This document shows, in pieces, positions 41,588-50,050 of a stretch of DNA of 64,000 bases. The DNA lies in the NCBI GenBank assembly GCA_035652335.1, contig DASRDZ010000005.1, forward strand, positions 1 to 64,000, written 5' to 3'. Source of the DNA: DASRDZ01 sp035652335. GTDB lineage: Bacteria; Chloroflexota; Dormibacteria; Aeolococcales; Aeolococcaceae. The position numbers were made by a program, and so were the translations under genes. Under the pieces are notes generated by a model. It did not search any database. It was given only the letters and a program-made list of their open reading frames with translations, and had not been told where the DNA came from. Positions within the stretch are counted from its first letter, which is position 1. The number at the start of each line of letters is the position of its first letter.

Positions 41588-42433
41588 TCAGCGGGTCGCA
41601 CAGCGCTCCTGCAAGTATCGGCCAAGGGCGTCGCGCCAGTCCGGGAGCGGCGGTTCGCCACTCGCCCGCCAGGCCGCATTGTCGAGGACCGAGTACGCCG
41701 GCCGTGGCGCTGGAGCCCCGTACTCGGCGGTGGTCGTGGGCTCGACGCGGGCGCCCAGCCCGGCGGCGTCCATGATCGCGCGGGCGAACTCGCACCACGT
41801 CGTCTCGCCGCCGCTGGTCAGGTGGTACGTGCCCGTCTGGCCCAGCTCCACGAGGCGCAGAAGGGCCGGGGCCAGGTGGCCGGTCCAGGTCGGCGCGCCG
41901 CGCTGGTCGGCGACGACGCGCAGCTCGTCGCGCTCAGCGCCGAGGCGAAGCATCGTCAGCACGAAGTTGGGACCGTCCTGGCCGTAGAGCCACGAGGTGC
42001 GCACGATCTGGTGCCGTCCGTCGACGGCGCGGATCGCCTCCTCGCCCGCCAGCTTCGACTCGCCGTACACGCCGAGCGGGTGTGTCGGCGCATCCTCCGG
42101 GATCGGCGCGGTGGCGGTGCCGTCGAAGACGTAGTCGGTGCTGATGTGGCACAGCAGCACACGCGCATCCGCGCACGCCTCGGCCAGCAACCGCGGCCCT
42201 TCGGCGTTGGCCCGGAACGCCTCGTCGCGGTGCTCCTCGGCGGCGTCGACTTTGGTCCAGGCGGCGCAGTTGACGACAGCATCTGGACGGCTCTGCTCCA
42301 GAGCGCGTGAGGCCGCCCCCGGCTCAGCGATGTCGCACTCCGCGCGGGTGAGGCCGACCACCTCGTGGGAGGTCGTTGCCTGCACCAGCTCGCGCCCCAG
42401 CTGCCCGCCCGCGCCGAGCACGAGGATGCGCAT
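41588..42433 (-). CDS. rmlD: dTDP-4-dehydrorhamnose reductase
   Basis: A 281-residue SDR enzyme making dTDP-L-rhamnose, the last step of the pathway encoded by this operon. NADP-binding ILVLGAGGQLGRELV starts the protein. HISTDYVFDG and GVYGESKLAGEEAI carry the catalytic Ser/Thr and Tyr-Lys, and IVRTSWLYGQDGPNF is specific to RmlD. Length is normal. Its ATG overlaps the rmlB stop (ATGA at 42433). It is the last gene of rmlACBD. Confidence 0.94.
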   Translation of the reverse strand: MRILVLGAGGQLGRELVQATTSHEVVGLTRAECDIAEPGAASRALEQSRPDAVVNCAAWTKVDAAEEHRDEAFRANAEGPRLLAEACADARVLLCHISTDYVFDGTATAPIPEDAPTHPLGVYGESKLAGEEAIRAVDGRHQIVRTSWLYGQDGPNFVLTMLRLGAERDELRVVADQRGAPTWTGHLAPALLRLVELGQTGTYHLTSGGETTWCEFARAIMDAAGLGARVEPTTTAEYGAPAPRPAYSVLDNAAWRASGEPPLPDWRDALGRYLQERCATR

Positions 42434-43449
42434 CAGCCCGCCGCCGCACCGAGCGGCTTGTAGTTGCGCCGGTAGAACTCCCAGAACTCCCCGGACTTGA
42501 GCGGCCGCCACCAGTCCTCGTTCTCCGCGTACCAGCGCGCGGTGCGCTGCATGCCGTCCGCGAAGGACACCCGAGGCGCCCAGCCCAGCGCGCGCAGCTT
42601 CGCCGTGTCGAGCGCATACCGCCGGTCGTGTCCCGGCCGGTCCTGCACGTGCTGCTTCAGCGACTCGGGCTTGCCCAGCGCCGCCAGGATGGTGTCGGCC
42701 ACCTCGATCCCGTTCACCCCGTCGCCGCCGTACCCGACGTTGTAGTCCTCGCCGACCGCGCCCTGCCGCAGCGCCACGTCGATCCCGGCGCAGTGGTCCT
42801 CGACGTGCAGGTAGTCGCGCACCGCCTGACCGTCGCCGTAGATGGGGAGGGGCCGGTCGTCGATGGCGTTGGTGATGAACAGCGGGATGATCTTCTCGGG
42901 GTACTGGTAGTGCCCGTAGGTGTTCGACCCCCGCGTGATGATCGCCGGGAACCCGTACGAGGCCCGGTACGACCACACCAGCATCTCGCCCCCCGCCTTC
43001 GACGCGCTGTACGGCGACCGCGGCCGCAGCGGGTCGGCCTCCACCGACCGTCCGGAATGCACCGAGCCGTACACCTCGTCGGTGCTGACCTGGAGGAACC
43101 GCGAGTGCCCCGCCGCCCGCGCCGCCTCCATGAGCACGAAGGTCCCGTAGACGTCGGTCTGGATGAAGGCGCCCGGCGACTCCAGCGAGCGGTCGACGTG
43201 CGACTCCGCTGCGAAGTTGACGATGACGTCGACCTCCGCGGCCAGCGGACCGACCAGCGCCGCGTCGGCGATGTCGCCCTGCACGAAGCGGAACCGCGCA
43301 TCCGACCGCACCGGGTCGAGGTTGCGGGGATTCCCCGCGTAGGTGAGCTTGTCCAGCACCACGACGGAATCGGAGGGGTGCGTGCGCAGCGTCATCCGCA
43401 CGAACTCGCTGCCGATGAACCCCGCACCGCCGGTGACCAGCAATCGCAT
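42433..43449 (-). CDS. rmlB: dTDP-glucose 4,6-dehydratase
   Basis: A 338-residue extended SDR. VTGGAGFIGSEFVRM binds NAD. VSTDEVYGSVHSGR contains the catalytic Asp-Glu, SPYSASKAGGEMLV the Tyr-Lys pair, and GDGQAVRDYLHVEDHC is the RmlB-specific substrate region. It converts dTDP-glucose to dTDP-4-keto-6-deoxyglucose. It lies 7 bases after the rmlC-like gene and overlaps rmlD. Confidence 0.95.
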   Translation of the reverse strand: MRLLVTGGAGFIGSEFVRMTLRTHPSDSVVVLDKLTYAGNPRNLDPVRSDARFRFVQGDIADAALVGPLAAEVDVIVNFAAESHVDRSLESPGAFIQTDVYGTFVLMEAARAAGHSRFLQVSTDEVYGSVHSGRSVEADPLRPRSPYSASKAGGEMLVWSYRASYGFPAIITRGSNTYGHYQYPEKIIPLFITNAIDDRPLPIYGDGQAVRDYLHVEDHCAGIDVALRQGAVGEDYNVGYGGDGVNGIEVADTILAALGKPESLKQHVQDRPGHDRRYALDTAKLRALGWAPRVSFADGMQRTARWYAENEDWWRPLKSGEFWEFYRRNYKPLGAAAG

Positions 43450-43456
43450 AGGCGCC

Positions 43457-44035
43457 TCAGATGTTCTCGATCGACCAGTCGAAGCCGATCCGCGGGTCGT
43501 TCCAGGCGATGCGGCCCTCGTCCGGGTCGGCCGGGTCGTACGGCTCGGTGACGTAGTAGTTGAGGATGACGTCCTGCTGCGAGACGCACTGGTACCCGTG
43601 CGCCACGAAGGGAGGGATCGCCACCATCCGAGGTGCGTGCTCGCCGAGCATGACCACCTGGATGCGCCCCTCGGTCGGCGAGCCCTCGCGCAGGTCGCAG
43701 AGCACGACGCGGGCGTTGCCGGCGACGATGTCCCAGTAGTCCCACTGCTTCTTGTGCCAGTGGAACGCCTTGATCAGCTCCGGCGGGTTGCCGCCTCGCG
43801 CATAGGCCAGCGATCGCGACATCTGCGCGAACGGCTGCTCCGGGATGAAGGGATTGCCGTCGTCGTCGAGGTCGCCCCGCTTCAGTTGCTCGATGAAGTA
43901 GCCGCGCTGGTCGACGTGCTTCCTGAACGTCTTCACCATCACGCCGTCGATCCGGCCCAGCCGCTGGGCCGCGGGGACCGAGGCCAGCCGCGCCAGCACC
44001 CGCTCCATCGATTCGGTCACAGCCATCCAGGCCAT
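43457..44035 (-). CDS. rmlC: dTDP-4-dehydrorhamnose 3,5-epimerase-like protein
   Basis: A 192-residue cupin-type protein in the rmlC position of the operon. It has CDLREGSPTEGRIQVVMLGE, IPPFVAHGYQCVS and ITEP-like YYVTEPYDPADPDEGRIAWN, all as in RmlC. The usual RGLHYQ block is replaced by KAFHWHKKQWDYW, so it is a divergent member. Position makes the 3,5-epimerase role very likely. ATG 44035 begins 4 bases after the rmlA stop; ATG 44026 is an alternative. Confidence 0.83.
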   Translation of the reverse strand: MAWMAVTESMERVLARLASVPAAQRLGRIDGVMVKTFRKHVDQRGYFIEQLKRGDLDDDGNPFIPEQPFAQMSRSLAYARGGNPPELIKAFHWHKKQWDYWDIVAGNARVVLCDLREGSPTEGRIQVVMLGEHAPRMVAIPPFVAHGYQCVSQQDVILNYYVTEPYDPADPDEGRIAWNDPRIGFDWSIENI

Positions 44036-44039
44036 ATGC

Positions 44040-45104
44040 TCAGTGCAGCTCCACCTTGGAGTGGTCGCCGAGCATGAGGCGCAGGGCCCGCGGTCGCTCC
44101 GGCGACTCGCAGACCACGCAGTCCTTGCCCAGCAGCGACGACTCGATCTTCCCGTTCACGTTCTCGATGCGCGACCGCTCCAGCACGATCGAGTGCTCGA
44201 TCTCGGCGTTGCGAACCACGCAGTCGTAGTAGATGGCGGTGAACGGCCCGACGTAGGCGTGCTCGACGACGGTCCGCTCGCCGATGATCGCCGGCCCCCG
44301 CACCCGGCAGTTGCTCAGCGTCGCGCCCTTCTCGACGATCACCTTGCCCTCCAGCCGGACGTTCTCGCCGATCGTCCCCTCCATGCGCGGCTCCATCCCG
44401 TCGAGGACGATGCGGTTCGCCTCCAGCATGTCCTCCAGCCGTCCGGTGTCCTTCCACCATCCGGTGATGACGTGCGGCACCACCGACCGGCCGTCGTCGA
44501 TCATGCGCTGGATGGCGTCGGTGATCTCCAGCTCGCCGCGCGGCGAGGGCTCGATCCGGTCGATGGCGCCGTGCACCAGCGGGGAGAACAGGTAGACGCC
44601 GACCAGCGCCAGGTCGGACGGCGGCACCTCCGGCTTCTCGACCAGCCGCACCACCCGCCCGCCGCTCAGCTCGGCGACGCCGAAGCGCTGTGGCTCCGGC
44701 ACCTTGGCGAGCAGGATCATCGCGTCCGGCTGCGCCGAGTCGAACTCGCGCACCAGGGCGGCGATGCCGTCGCGGATGAGGTTGTCGCCGAGGTACATCA
44801 CGAAGCGGTCGTCGCCCAGCCACTCCCGCGCGGTGAGCACCGCGTGGGCGAGGCCGAGCGGTGCGGGCTGGGGGATGTAGGTGATGGCGCAGCCGAAGCG
44901 GCCGCCGTCGCCGACCGCGTCGCGCACCTCGGGCCCGGTCTCGCCGGTGATGATGCCGATGTCGGTGATGCCGGCCTCCACCATCGCCTCGATGGCGAAG
45001 AAGAGCACCGGCTTGTTGGCCACCGGCACCAGCTGCTTGGCGCTGGTGTGGGTGATGGGCCGGAGCCGCGTCCCCTTGCCACCGCTCAGGATCAGGCCCT
45101 TCAC
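44040..45104 (-). CDS. rmlA: glucose-1-phosphate thymidylyltransferase, long form
   Basis: A 354-residue nucleotidyltransferase that makes dTDP-glucose from dTTP and glucose-1-phosphate. The activating GLILSGGKGTRLRPITHTSA is at the very N-terminus, with YLGDNLIRDG, the sugar-binding GVAELSGGRVVRLVEKP and GWWKDTGRLEDMLEANR. The last ~110 residues are a left-handed beta-helix of hexapeptide type (GTIGENVRLEGKVIVEKGA), so this is the long RmlA form found in actinobacteria and archaea. GTG 45104 is chosen to begin right before the activator motif. First gene of the rml operon. Confidence 0.93.
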   Translation of the reverse strand: MKGLILSGGKGTRLRPITHTSAKQLVPVANKPVLFFAIEAMVEAGITDIGIITGETGPEVRDAVGDGGRFGCAITYIPQPAPLGLAHAVLTAREWLGDDRFVMYLGDNLIRDGIAALVREFDSAQPDAMILLAKVPEPQRFGVAELSGGRVVRLVEKPEVPPSDLALVGVYLFSPLVHGAIDRIEPSPRGELEITDAIQRMIDDGRSVVPHVITGWWKDTGRLEDMLEANRIVLDGMEPRMEGTIGENVRLEGKVIVEKGATLSNCRVRGPAIIGERTVVEHAYVGPFTAIYYDCVVRNAEIEHSIVLERSRIENVNGKIESSLLGKDCVVCESPERPRALRLMLGDHSKVELH

Positions 45105-45132
45105 CGGCCCAGTGTCCCAATCACGCGGCAGG

Positions 45133-45138
45133 AGCCTA
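45133..45138 (-). promoter_or_regulatory. possible -10 element (TAGGCT) for rmlACBD
   Basis: TAGGCT on the minus strand, 28 bases before GTG 45104; a short leader without a clear Shine-Dalgarno sequence would result. Confidence 0.3.
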
Positions 45139-45218
45139 GCACGCAGCGGCGCCCGCGCCGGGAACGCCGAACGCATGTGCGCGCAGAACACATCTCTGTG
45201 ACATGACCGGGCTCACAA

Positions 45219-45247
45219 GTGACTCCCGCCGGCACCCGGGTTATGAT
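45219..45247 (+). promoter_or_regulatory. -35/-10 promoter (GTGACT, 17 bases, TATGAT)
   Basis: GTGACT (45219-45224) and TATGAT (45242-45247) at the ideal 17-base spacing, about 47 bases before ATG 45294. A TGTGA/TCACA inverted repeat (45197-45217) lies just upstream and could be an operator. Confidence 0.5.
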
Positions 45248-45293
45248 CGACGCCCCCATCACGTCGGCGTTCCGGCGCATTCCCCATCACACC

Positions 45294-47399
45294 ATGCGTC
45301 TCACTCCTTTCGCACCGCCCCGACGCCTCGCGCTGGCCCTCGCGGCCGCGCCGCTCGCCCTCATGCTGGGCACGCTGGCGCCCGCAGCGCCGGTGCAGGC
45401 GGGCGTCGCCGTCGCCGACCCGGCGATCGGCCCCAACGCGCAGCAGCAGGCGCTGCTCGGCGCCGGCGCACCGGCGCTCGCCCCCGATCCCAGCCTCCGC
45501 CCCGCCGCGAGCGCGCCGCAGGGCGTCACCCGCGCCGCCGTGGCCGTGCAGTCCTCGCAGGCGCGCGTCGCCGCCGGCAACGGCAACCTCACCCGCGAGG
45601 TGTTCGGCTTCGCGCCCTACTGGGAGCTGGGCGACTGGAGCGAGTGGCAGCTGCAGTGGCTGTCGACGATCGCCTACTTCGGGGTCAGCCTGGACGGCAA
45701 CGGCAACCCCGTCGAGGGCGGCGACGCCGGCTGGTCCGGCTGGAACAGCAGCGACCTGAGCAACCTCGTCGGCGCGGCGCACAGCACCGGCGACCGCGTC
45801 CTGCTGACCATCAAGGCCTTCGACGACGCCACCATCAACGGCATCGTCAGCAGCCCGGCCAACAGCCAGAACGCGATCAACCAGACCATCGCCCTGGTGC
45901 AGCAGCGCGGCCTCGACGGCGTCACCGTCGACTTCGAGGGCAGCACCAGCAGCAGCTATCCCAGCATCCAGCAGCAGTTCACCGCCTTCGTCACCTCGCT
46001 CACCCAGCAGATGCACAACGCGGTGCAGGGCAGCGAGGTCGCCGTGGCCACCTACAGCGGCGCGGCCAGCTGGGACCAGGGCTTCATGAACATCTCCGAC
46101 CTGGGCAAGGTGGTCGACGCCCTGTTCGTGATGGCCTACGACATGTCCTTCGGCAACACGCCGAACAACGCCTCGGCGAACGCGCCGCTCAACGGCTGGA
46201 CGTACAACGACACCCTGACGGTGCAGCAGTACACCTCCAAGGCGCCCGCCGGCAAGGTGATCCTCGGCGCCGGCTACTACGGCTACAAGTGGTGCACCGC
46301 GAACACCAACCCCAACTCGGCGATCATCAGCAACGGCAACGGCTGCCCCGCCCAGGGCGTCGACACCTACTCCTCGATGTTCGACGACTTCACCTGCAGC
46401 TGCACCCAGAACGTGCAGTACCACTGGGACTCCACCGCGGCGTCGCCCTGGGCCACCTGGTACTCGCCCTCGTACGGCGCCAACCGCGAGCTGTACTACG
46501 AGGACACCTCGTCCCTGGCGGCGAAGTGGGACCTGGTCAACAGCTACGGCATCCGCGGCGCCGGCATCTGGGCGCTGGGCTACGACACCGGCCACAGCGA
46601 GCTCTTCACCCTGCTCGGCCAGAAGTTCGGGCCGCTCGCCGGCTACTGGATGGTGGCCTCGGACGGCGGCATCTTCCCCTTCGGCCGCGCCGGCGGCTAC
46701 GGCTCGACGGGCAACGTCCGGCTCAACCAGCCGATGGTCGGCATGGCGGCGACGCCCACCGGGCGCGGCTACTGGCTGGCCGCCTCCGACGGCGGCATCT
46801 TCCCCTTCGGTGACGCGGGCGGCTACGGCTCCACCGGCAGCGAGCGGCTCAACGCGCCCATCGTCGGCATGGCCTCGACCCCGGACGGGCACGGCTACTG
46901 GCTGGTGGCGTCGGACGGCGGCATCTTCTGCTTCGGCGACGCCTCGTTCAAGGGCTCGATGGGCGGCCAGCACCTCAACCAGCCCATCGTCGGCATGGCG
47001 CCCACGCCCGACGGCAACGGCTACTGGCTGGTGGCGTCGGACGGGGGCATCTTCCCGTTCGGTGACGCCGGCGGGTACGGCTCCACCGGCAACATCCACC
47101 TCAACCAGCCCATCGTCGGCATGGCGGCGACGCCGACCGGCCACGGCTACTGGATGGTGGCCTCGGACGGCGGCATCTTCCCCTTCGGCGACGCCGGCGG
47201 CTACGGCTCCGAGGGCGGCACGCGGCTCAACCGGCCGATCGTCGGCATGGCGGCCACGCCCAGCGGGCACGGCTACTGGCTGGTGGCGTCGGACGGCGGC
47301 ATCTTCACCTTCGGTGACGCGCCCTTCCTCGGCTCCACCGGCGGGCAGCACCTCAACCAGCCGGTGGTGGGCATGGCCTCGATGAGCCTGGGCCACTAG
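45294..47399 (+). CDS. secreted GH18 glycosidase with GYW repeats
   Basis: A 701-residue exported protein. The signal peptide covers ~1-37 (LALALAAAPLALMLG core, site near VQAG). After a variable linker, residues ~100-430 form a GH18 barrel: VFGFAPYWEL is strand 1, LDGVTVDFEG carries the DxxDxDxE-type motif with the proton donor at about Glu215, and VMAYDMSFG and GAGIWALGYDTG are the later strands. These are typical of SleL/YaaH-like spore or wall hydrolases and chitinases. Six GYW repeats run from residue 450 to the end. Likely acts on peptidoglycan or a chitin-like glycan. The start at ATG 45294 gives a proper signal peptide. Confidence 0.85.
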   Translation: MRLTPFAPPRRLALALAAAPLALMLGTLAPAAPVQAGVAVADPAIGPNAQQQALLGAGAPALAPDPSLRPAASAPQGVTRAAVAVQSSQARVAAGNGNLTREVFGFAPYWELGDWSEWQLQWLSTIAYFGVSLDGNGNPVEGGDAGWSGWNSSDLSNLVGAAHSTGDRVLLTIKAFDDATINGIVSSPANSQNAINQTIALVQQRGLDGVTVDFEGSTSSSYPSIQQQFTAFVTSLTQQMHNAVQGSEVAVATYSGAASWDQGFMNISDLGKVVDALFVMAYDMSFGNTPNNASANAPLNGWTYNDTLTVQQYTSKAPAGKVILGAGYYGYKWCTANTNPNSAIISNGNGCPAQGVDTYSSMFDDFTCSCTQNVQYHWDSTAASPWATWYSPSYGANRELYYEDTSSLAAKWDLVNSYGIRGAGIWALGYDTGHSELFTLLGQKFGPLAGYWMVASDGGIFPFGRAGGYGSTGNVRLNQPMVGMAATPTGRGYWLAASDGGIFPFGDAGGYGSTGSERLNAPIVGMASTPDGHGYWLVASDGGIFCFGDASFKGSMGGQHLNQPIVGMAPTPDGNGYWLVASDGGIFPFGDAGGYGSTGNIHLNQPIVGMAATPTGHGYWMVASDGGIFPFGDAGGYGSEGGTRLNRPIVGMAATPSGHGYWLVASDGGIFTFGDAPFLGSTGGQHLNQPVVGMASMSLGH
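46641..47396 (+). repeat. GYW repeat array 4 (six units)
   Basis: Six 126-base in-frame units. Units 1, 2, 4 and 5 are of the GIFPFGDAGGYGS form seen in arrays 2 and 3; units 3 and 6 are of a second form (FGDASFKGS, FGDAPFLGS). Confidence 0.85.
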
Positions 47400-47410
47400 C
47401 GCGTCAGCGC

Positions 47411-47416
47411 TAGAAT
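47411..47416 (+). promoter_or_regulatory. possible -10 element (TAGAAT)
   Basis: TAGAAT 51 bases before ATG 47468; a GGAG at 47457-47460 would be the ribosome site of this leadered message. Confidence 0.35.
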
Positions 47417-47467
47417 GGCGGGCCTCGGAAGCACGCGGCCTCGCACGGGTCGATCTCGGAGCTCGAG

Positions 47468-48244
47468 ATGTCGCTCGGTCATCAGGTCCCGGTCTTCGTC
47501 AACTGCCGAGACCGCCTCTCTCCGCTCCGCTCCTTGCTGGAGTGGTTGGAGGGCGCGGGGCATACGCGCATCTACCTCGTGGACAACGCCTCCACGTACC
47601 CACCGCTGCTCGCCTACTACGAGACCACGCCGCACACCGTCGTCCGCCTCGGTGAGAATCTCGGCCACAAGGCGATCTGGATCAGTGGCGCCGTCAAGAC
47701 GCACGCCGCCGGCGAGTACTACGTGGCCACTGACCCGGACATCGTGCCGGTTCCGGAATGCCCGCCGGACGCCGTGGCGCATTTCCGGAGGCTCCTGGAC
47801 CGCCATCCGGATCGTGACAAGGTCGGCTTCGGACTGAAGATCGACGATCTTCCACGCCATTACCGGTTCGCCCGGGAAGTGCGCGAATGGGAGGGGAAGT
47901 TCTGGGATTGCGAGGTGGAGCCAGGCGTCTATGACGCACCGATCGACACCACCTTCGCGCTCCACCGACCGGAGACCGAGTTCGTGGCGTCCGATGTCCT
48001 GCCGAACCACGCAAAGAGCCTGCGCACCGGCGAACCCTATGTTGCGCGTCACACATCCTGGTACGTCAACAGCCGTCGCCCGGATGCTGAGGAGCGGTAC
48101 TACCGCGAGCACGCGCGGCCGGACGTCACCCACTGGAACGTCGATCAGCTGCCCGCGCGACTGGTCGAGGCGATGCGATCCGAGGGATCGGCGTCGGACG
48201 GGCAGGGCTTCATGAGGCGGGTTGCCCGTCGACTGGGACGGTGA
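47468..48244 (+). CDS. GT2-like glycosyltransferase
   Basis: A 258-residue soluble protein with a GT-A-like plan. VPVFVNCRDRLSPLRSLLEW opens the nucleotide-binding half, IYLVDNASTYPPLLAYY is the usual VDNxS block, and VATDPDIVPVP provides the DxD-like metal site. The second half lacks standard acceptor motifs, so the assignment is to the superfamily only. Its stop overlaps the GTG of the following membrane protein (GTGA), suggesting the two act in one pathway. Confidence 0.65.
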   Translation: MSLGHQVPVFVNCRDRLSPLRSLLEWLEGAGHTRIYLVDNASTYPPLLAYYETTPHTVVRLGENLGHKAIWISGAVKTHAAGEYYVATDPDIVPVPECPPDAVAHFRRLLDRHPDRDKVGFGLKIDDLPRHYRFAREVREWEGKFWDCEVEPGVYDAPIDTTFALHRPETEFVASDVLPNHAKSLRTGEPYVARHTSWYVNSRRPDAEERYYREHARPDVTHWNVDQLPARLVEAMRSEGSASDGQGFMRRVARRLGR

Positions 48245-49476
48245 GCCCCCTCGCGGCCGGCCCCGGCGCCCGACCTGCTCAGCAGGACGTCCAGTCCACA
48301 GTCCGGCGGCGTCGCACCGCGTCAGCAGTCGGCCTGCTCGGGGTGATGGTCGCGCTGATGGCCGTTGCCGCTGTCAACGTGCGCGGATCGTTCACCGGCC
48401 CCGTTGCGTGGTCGCCTGACGGTTACTACTACCAGGCCAAGGTCGTGCAACTGGAAGAGGGCCTCAACAGCCAGGACGCTCTCACGAGGGTGATGAACGA
48501 GCCCGCGGGGCGTGCCGCTCAGGCTGCGGAGCGAGCGAGCCACGTCGTGCCGCGCCTCAGCGATCCCGCGTGGCTACGCTACTGTCTCCCGGTCTTCCAG
48601 AACCGCTGGTTCGTCCCCGTTCTGGCGTATCTCATCACTCCCTTCTCCGGCGAGCGCTCGCTCGAGCTGGTGACCCTCGCCGGATACCTGCTCTGCGGCC
48701 CGCTGCTGTTCGTCATGCTCCGCCAACGCGCTTCCGTGCTCAGCAGCCTCGTGGCCACGATCGCGGCGCTGCTCATCCCGCCCATGACCCTGGCCGCTGA
48801 GCATCCGCTCACGGACACATGGGGACTTCTGCTGGAGGTTGCGGCTGTGGCCGTGGCGTTTCGCGTGCTCCAGGGTCCGCGTGCGTGGCGCTGGTTGTGT
48901 CTCTGGACCGTTCTGCTGGCGGCGCTGGCGCTGACCCGCGAGGTGAACGTCGTGCTGATCCTGGCCGCCTTCTGCGCGGCGGTGTTCGTTCGCAACCGCC
49001 GCTCGTTGTGGTTGGCCGCCACCGGTGCGGTCACGGCCCTCCCGTCGCTTCTGCTGTCCGGCTTCCCGTTCCGCGCGCAGATCGCCTTCACCATCGACGG
49101 CTTCCAGATCCCGCGCGACGACTCATGGTCGTACATCGCCAGTCACATCCCGGGCGCGATCGCCGGTGAGCTGGACGCGGATGTTCTGAGTCCCATCATG
49201 CACGCCGATCTGGCCACGACTGGAGCTGTCGTCCTGCTTGCCGTCGGACCCGCGGTCGCGGTGTGGACCTCCTTCCGGCGACGTGATCCATGTGCCGGCT
49301 TCCTCCTCGGACTGGTCGTCGCCGGACTGCTGTACCTCGCTTCCAGTCCGGGCCCCAGTTCACTCCGATTGGCGCTGGTCCTGCTGCCGGCTGCCTCGTT
49401 GGGGTTTGCCATGACCCTGGACTCGTGGCGAAGCTGGATGTCGGCCGCCGCTCGACCGGCTGCGCGGCTTCGCTAG
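48241..49476 (+). CDS. multi-pass membrane protein, GT-C-like
   Basis: A 411-residue protein with about 10 membrane helices. After the first helix the extracytoplasmic loop has AWSPDGYYYQAKVVQLEEG, an acidic/aromatic loop in the position where GT-C transferases keep their catalytic Asp, and an LTREVNVVLILAAF stretch is found mid-protein as in that group. No family name can be given with certainty. It is coupled to the GT2-like gene by GTGA and followed 12 bases later by apt. Confidence 0.55.
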   Translation: MSPLAAGPGARPAQQDVQSTVRRRRTASAVGLLGVMVALMAVAAVNVRGSFTGPVAWSPDGYYYQAKVVQLEEGLNSQDALTRVMNEPAGRAAQAAERASHVVPRLSDPAWLRYCLPVFQNRWFVPVLAYLITPFSGERSLELVTLAGYLLCGPLLFVMLRQRASVLSSLVATIAALLIPPMTLAAEHPLTDTWGLLLEVAAVAVAFRVLQGPRAWRWLCLWTVLLAALALTREVNVVLILAAFCAAVFVRNRRSLWLAATGAVTALPSLLLSGFPFRAQIAFTIDGFQIPRDDSWSYIASHIPGAIAGELDADVLSPIMHADLATTGAVVLLAVGPAVAVWTSFRRRDPCAGFLLGLVVAGLLYLASSPGPSSLRLALVLLPAASLGFAMTLDSWRSWMSAAARPAARLR

Positions 49477-49479
49477 ACT
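49474..49479 (+). promoter_or_regulatory. -10 element (TAGACT) of leaderless apt
   Basis: TAGACT ends 9 bases before ATG 49489 and overlaps the stop codon of the membrane protein gene, so apt can be transcribed independently. Confidence 0.5.
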
Positions 49480-49488
49480 GGCGCCCGC

Positions 49489-50034
49489 ATGTCCGACCGC
49501 GTGTCCGATCGCACCCTCGCCGAGCGGCTGCGCGCCGTGATCACCGACGTCCCCGACTTCCCGCGTGAGGGCGTCCTCTTCCGCGACGTGACCACGCTGT
49601 TCGGCCATGCGGAGGAGTTCCGCGCCGCCATCGACGCTCTCGCCGACGCCCACCGCGGGCAGCGCATCGACCAGATCGTGGGTGTCGAGTCGCGCGGGTT
49701 CGTGGTCGGCGGGGCGCTGGCCTACGCGCTGGACACGGGCTTCGTGCCGGTGCGCAAGCAGGGCAAGCTGCCGCGGCAGACGCTCAGCGTCAGCTACACC
49801 CTGGAGTACGGCGAGGGCGTGCTGGAGATCCACGCCGACGCGCTGCGGAGCGGCGAGCGCGTCCTCGTCGTCGACGACCTGCTGGCCACCGGCGGGACCG
49901 CCGCGGCCACGGTGTCGCTCGTCGAGCAGCTGGGCGGGGAGGTGGCCGGCATCGCGTTCCTCGTCGAGCTGGAGGCGCTGGGCGGCGGCAGGCTGCTCGG
50001 CGACCGGCCCTACGTCTCGTTGATCCGCTTCTAG
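49489..50034 (+). CDS. apt: adenine phosphoribosyltransferase
   Basis: A 181-residue purine salvage enzyme forming AMP from adenine and PRPP. IVGVESRGFVVGGALAYAL and PVRKQGKLPRQTLSVSYTLE are the conserved N-terminal and flexible-loop regions, and VLVVDDLLATGGTAAATVSL is the PRPP-binding motif. Length is standard. It precedes ahcY by 16 bases. Adenosine arising from SAH cleavage feeds the purine salvage pool, so the pairing is metabolically sensible. Confidence 0.95.
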   Translation: MSDRVSDRTLAERLRAVITDVPDFPREGVLFRDVTTLFGHAEEFRAAIDALADAHRGQRIDQIVGVESRGFVVGGALAYALDTGFVPVRKQGKLPRQTLSVSYTLEYGEGVLEIHADALRSGERVLVVDDLLATGGTAAATVSLVEQLGGEVAGIAFLVELEALGGGRLLGDRPYVSLIRF

Positions 50035-50050
50035 GAGTGACTGCACCGAC

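Noticed and set aside
45197..45217. CRP/FNR-type binding site
   Set aside because: The TGTGA and TCACA arms match the CRP half-sites, but the 11-base spacer differs from the required 6, so I list it only as an unassigned inverted repeat.
45219..45293. N-terminal extension of the GH18 protein from an upstream ATG
   Set aside because: It would place 25 residues before the signal peptide and overlap the promoter; ATG 45294 gives a normal signal peptide.
45213..47396. 727-codon minus-strand frame across the GH18 gene
   Set aside because: Its repetitive GHADDRLVE-type protein is the antisense of the GYW repeats; frequent long antisense frames are expected over GC-rich tandem repeats.
46641..47396. 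Regularly spaced repeats that could suggest a CRISPR array
   Set aside because: The units are 126 bases, in frame, without unrelated spacers, and encode a consistent protein repeat. No cas genes nearby.
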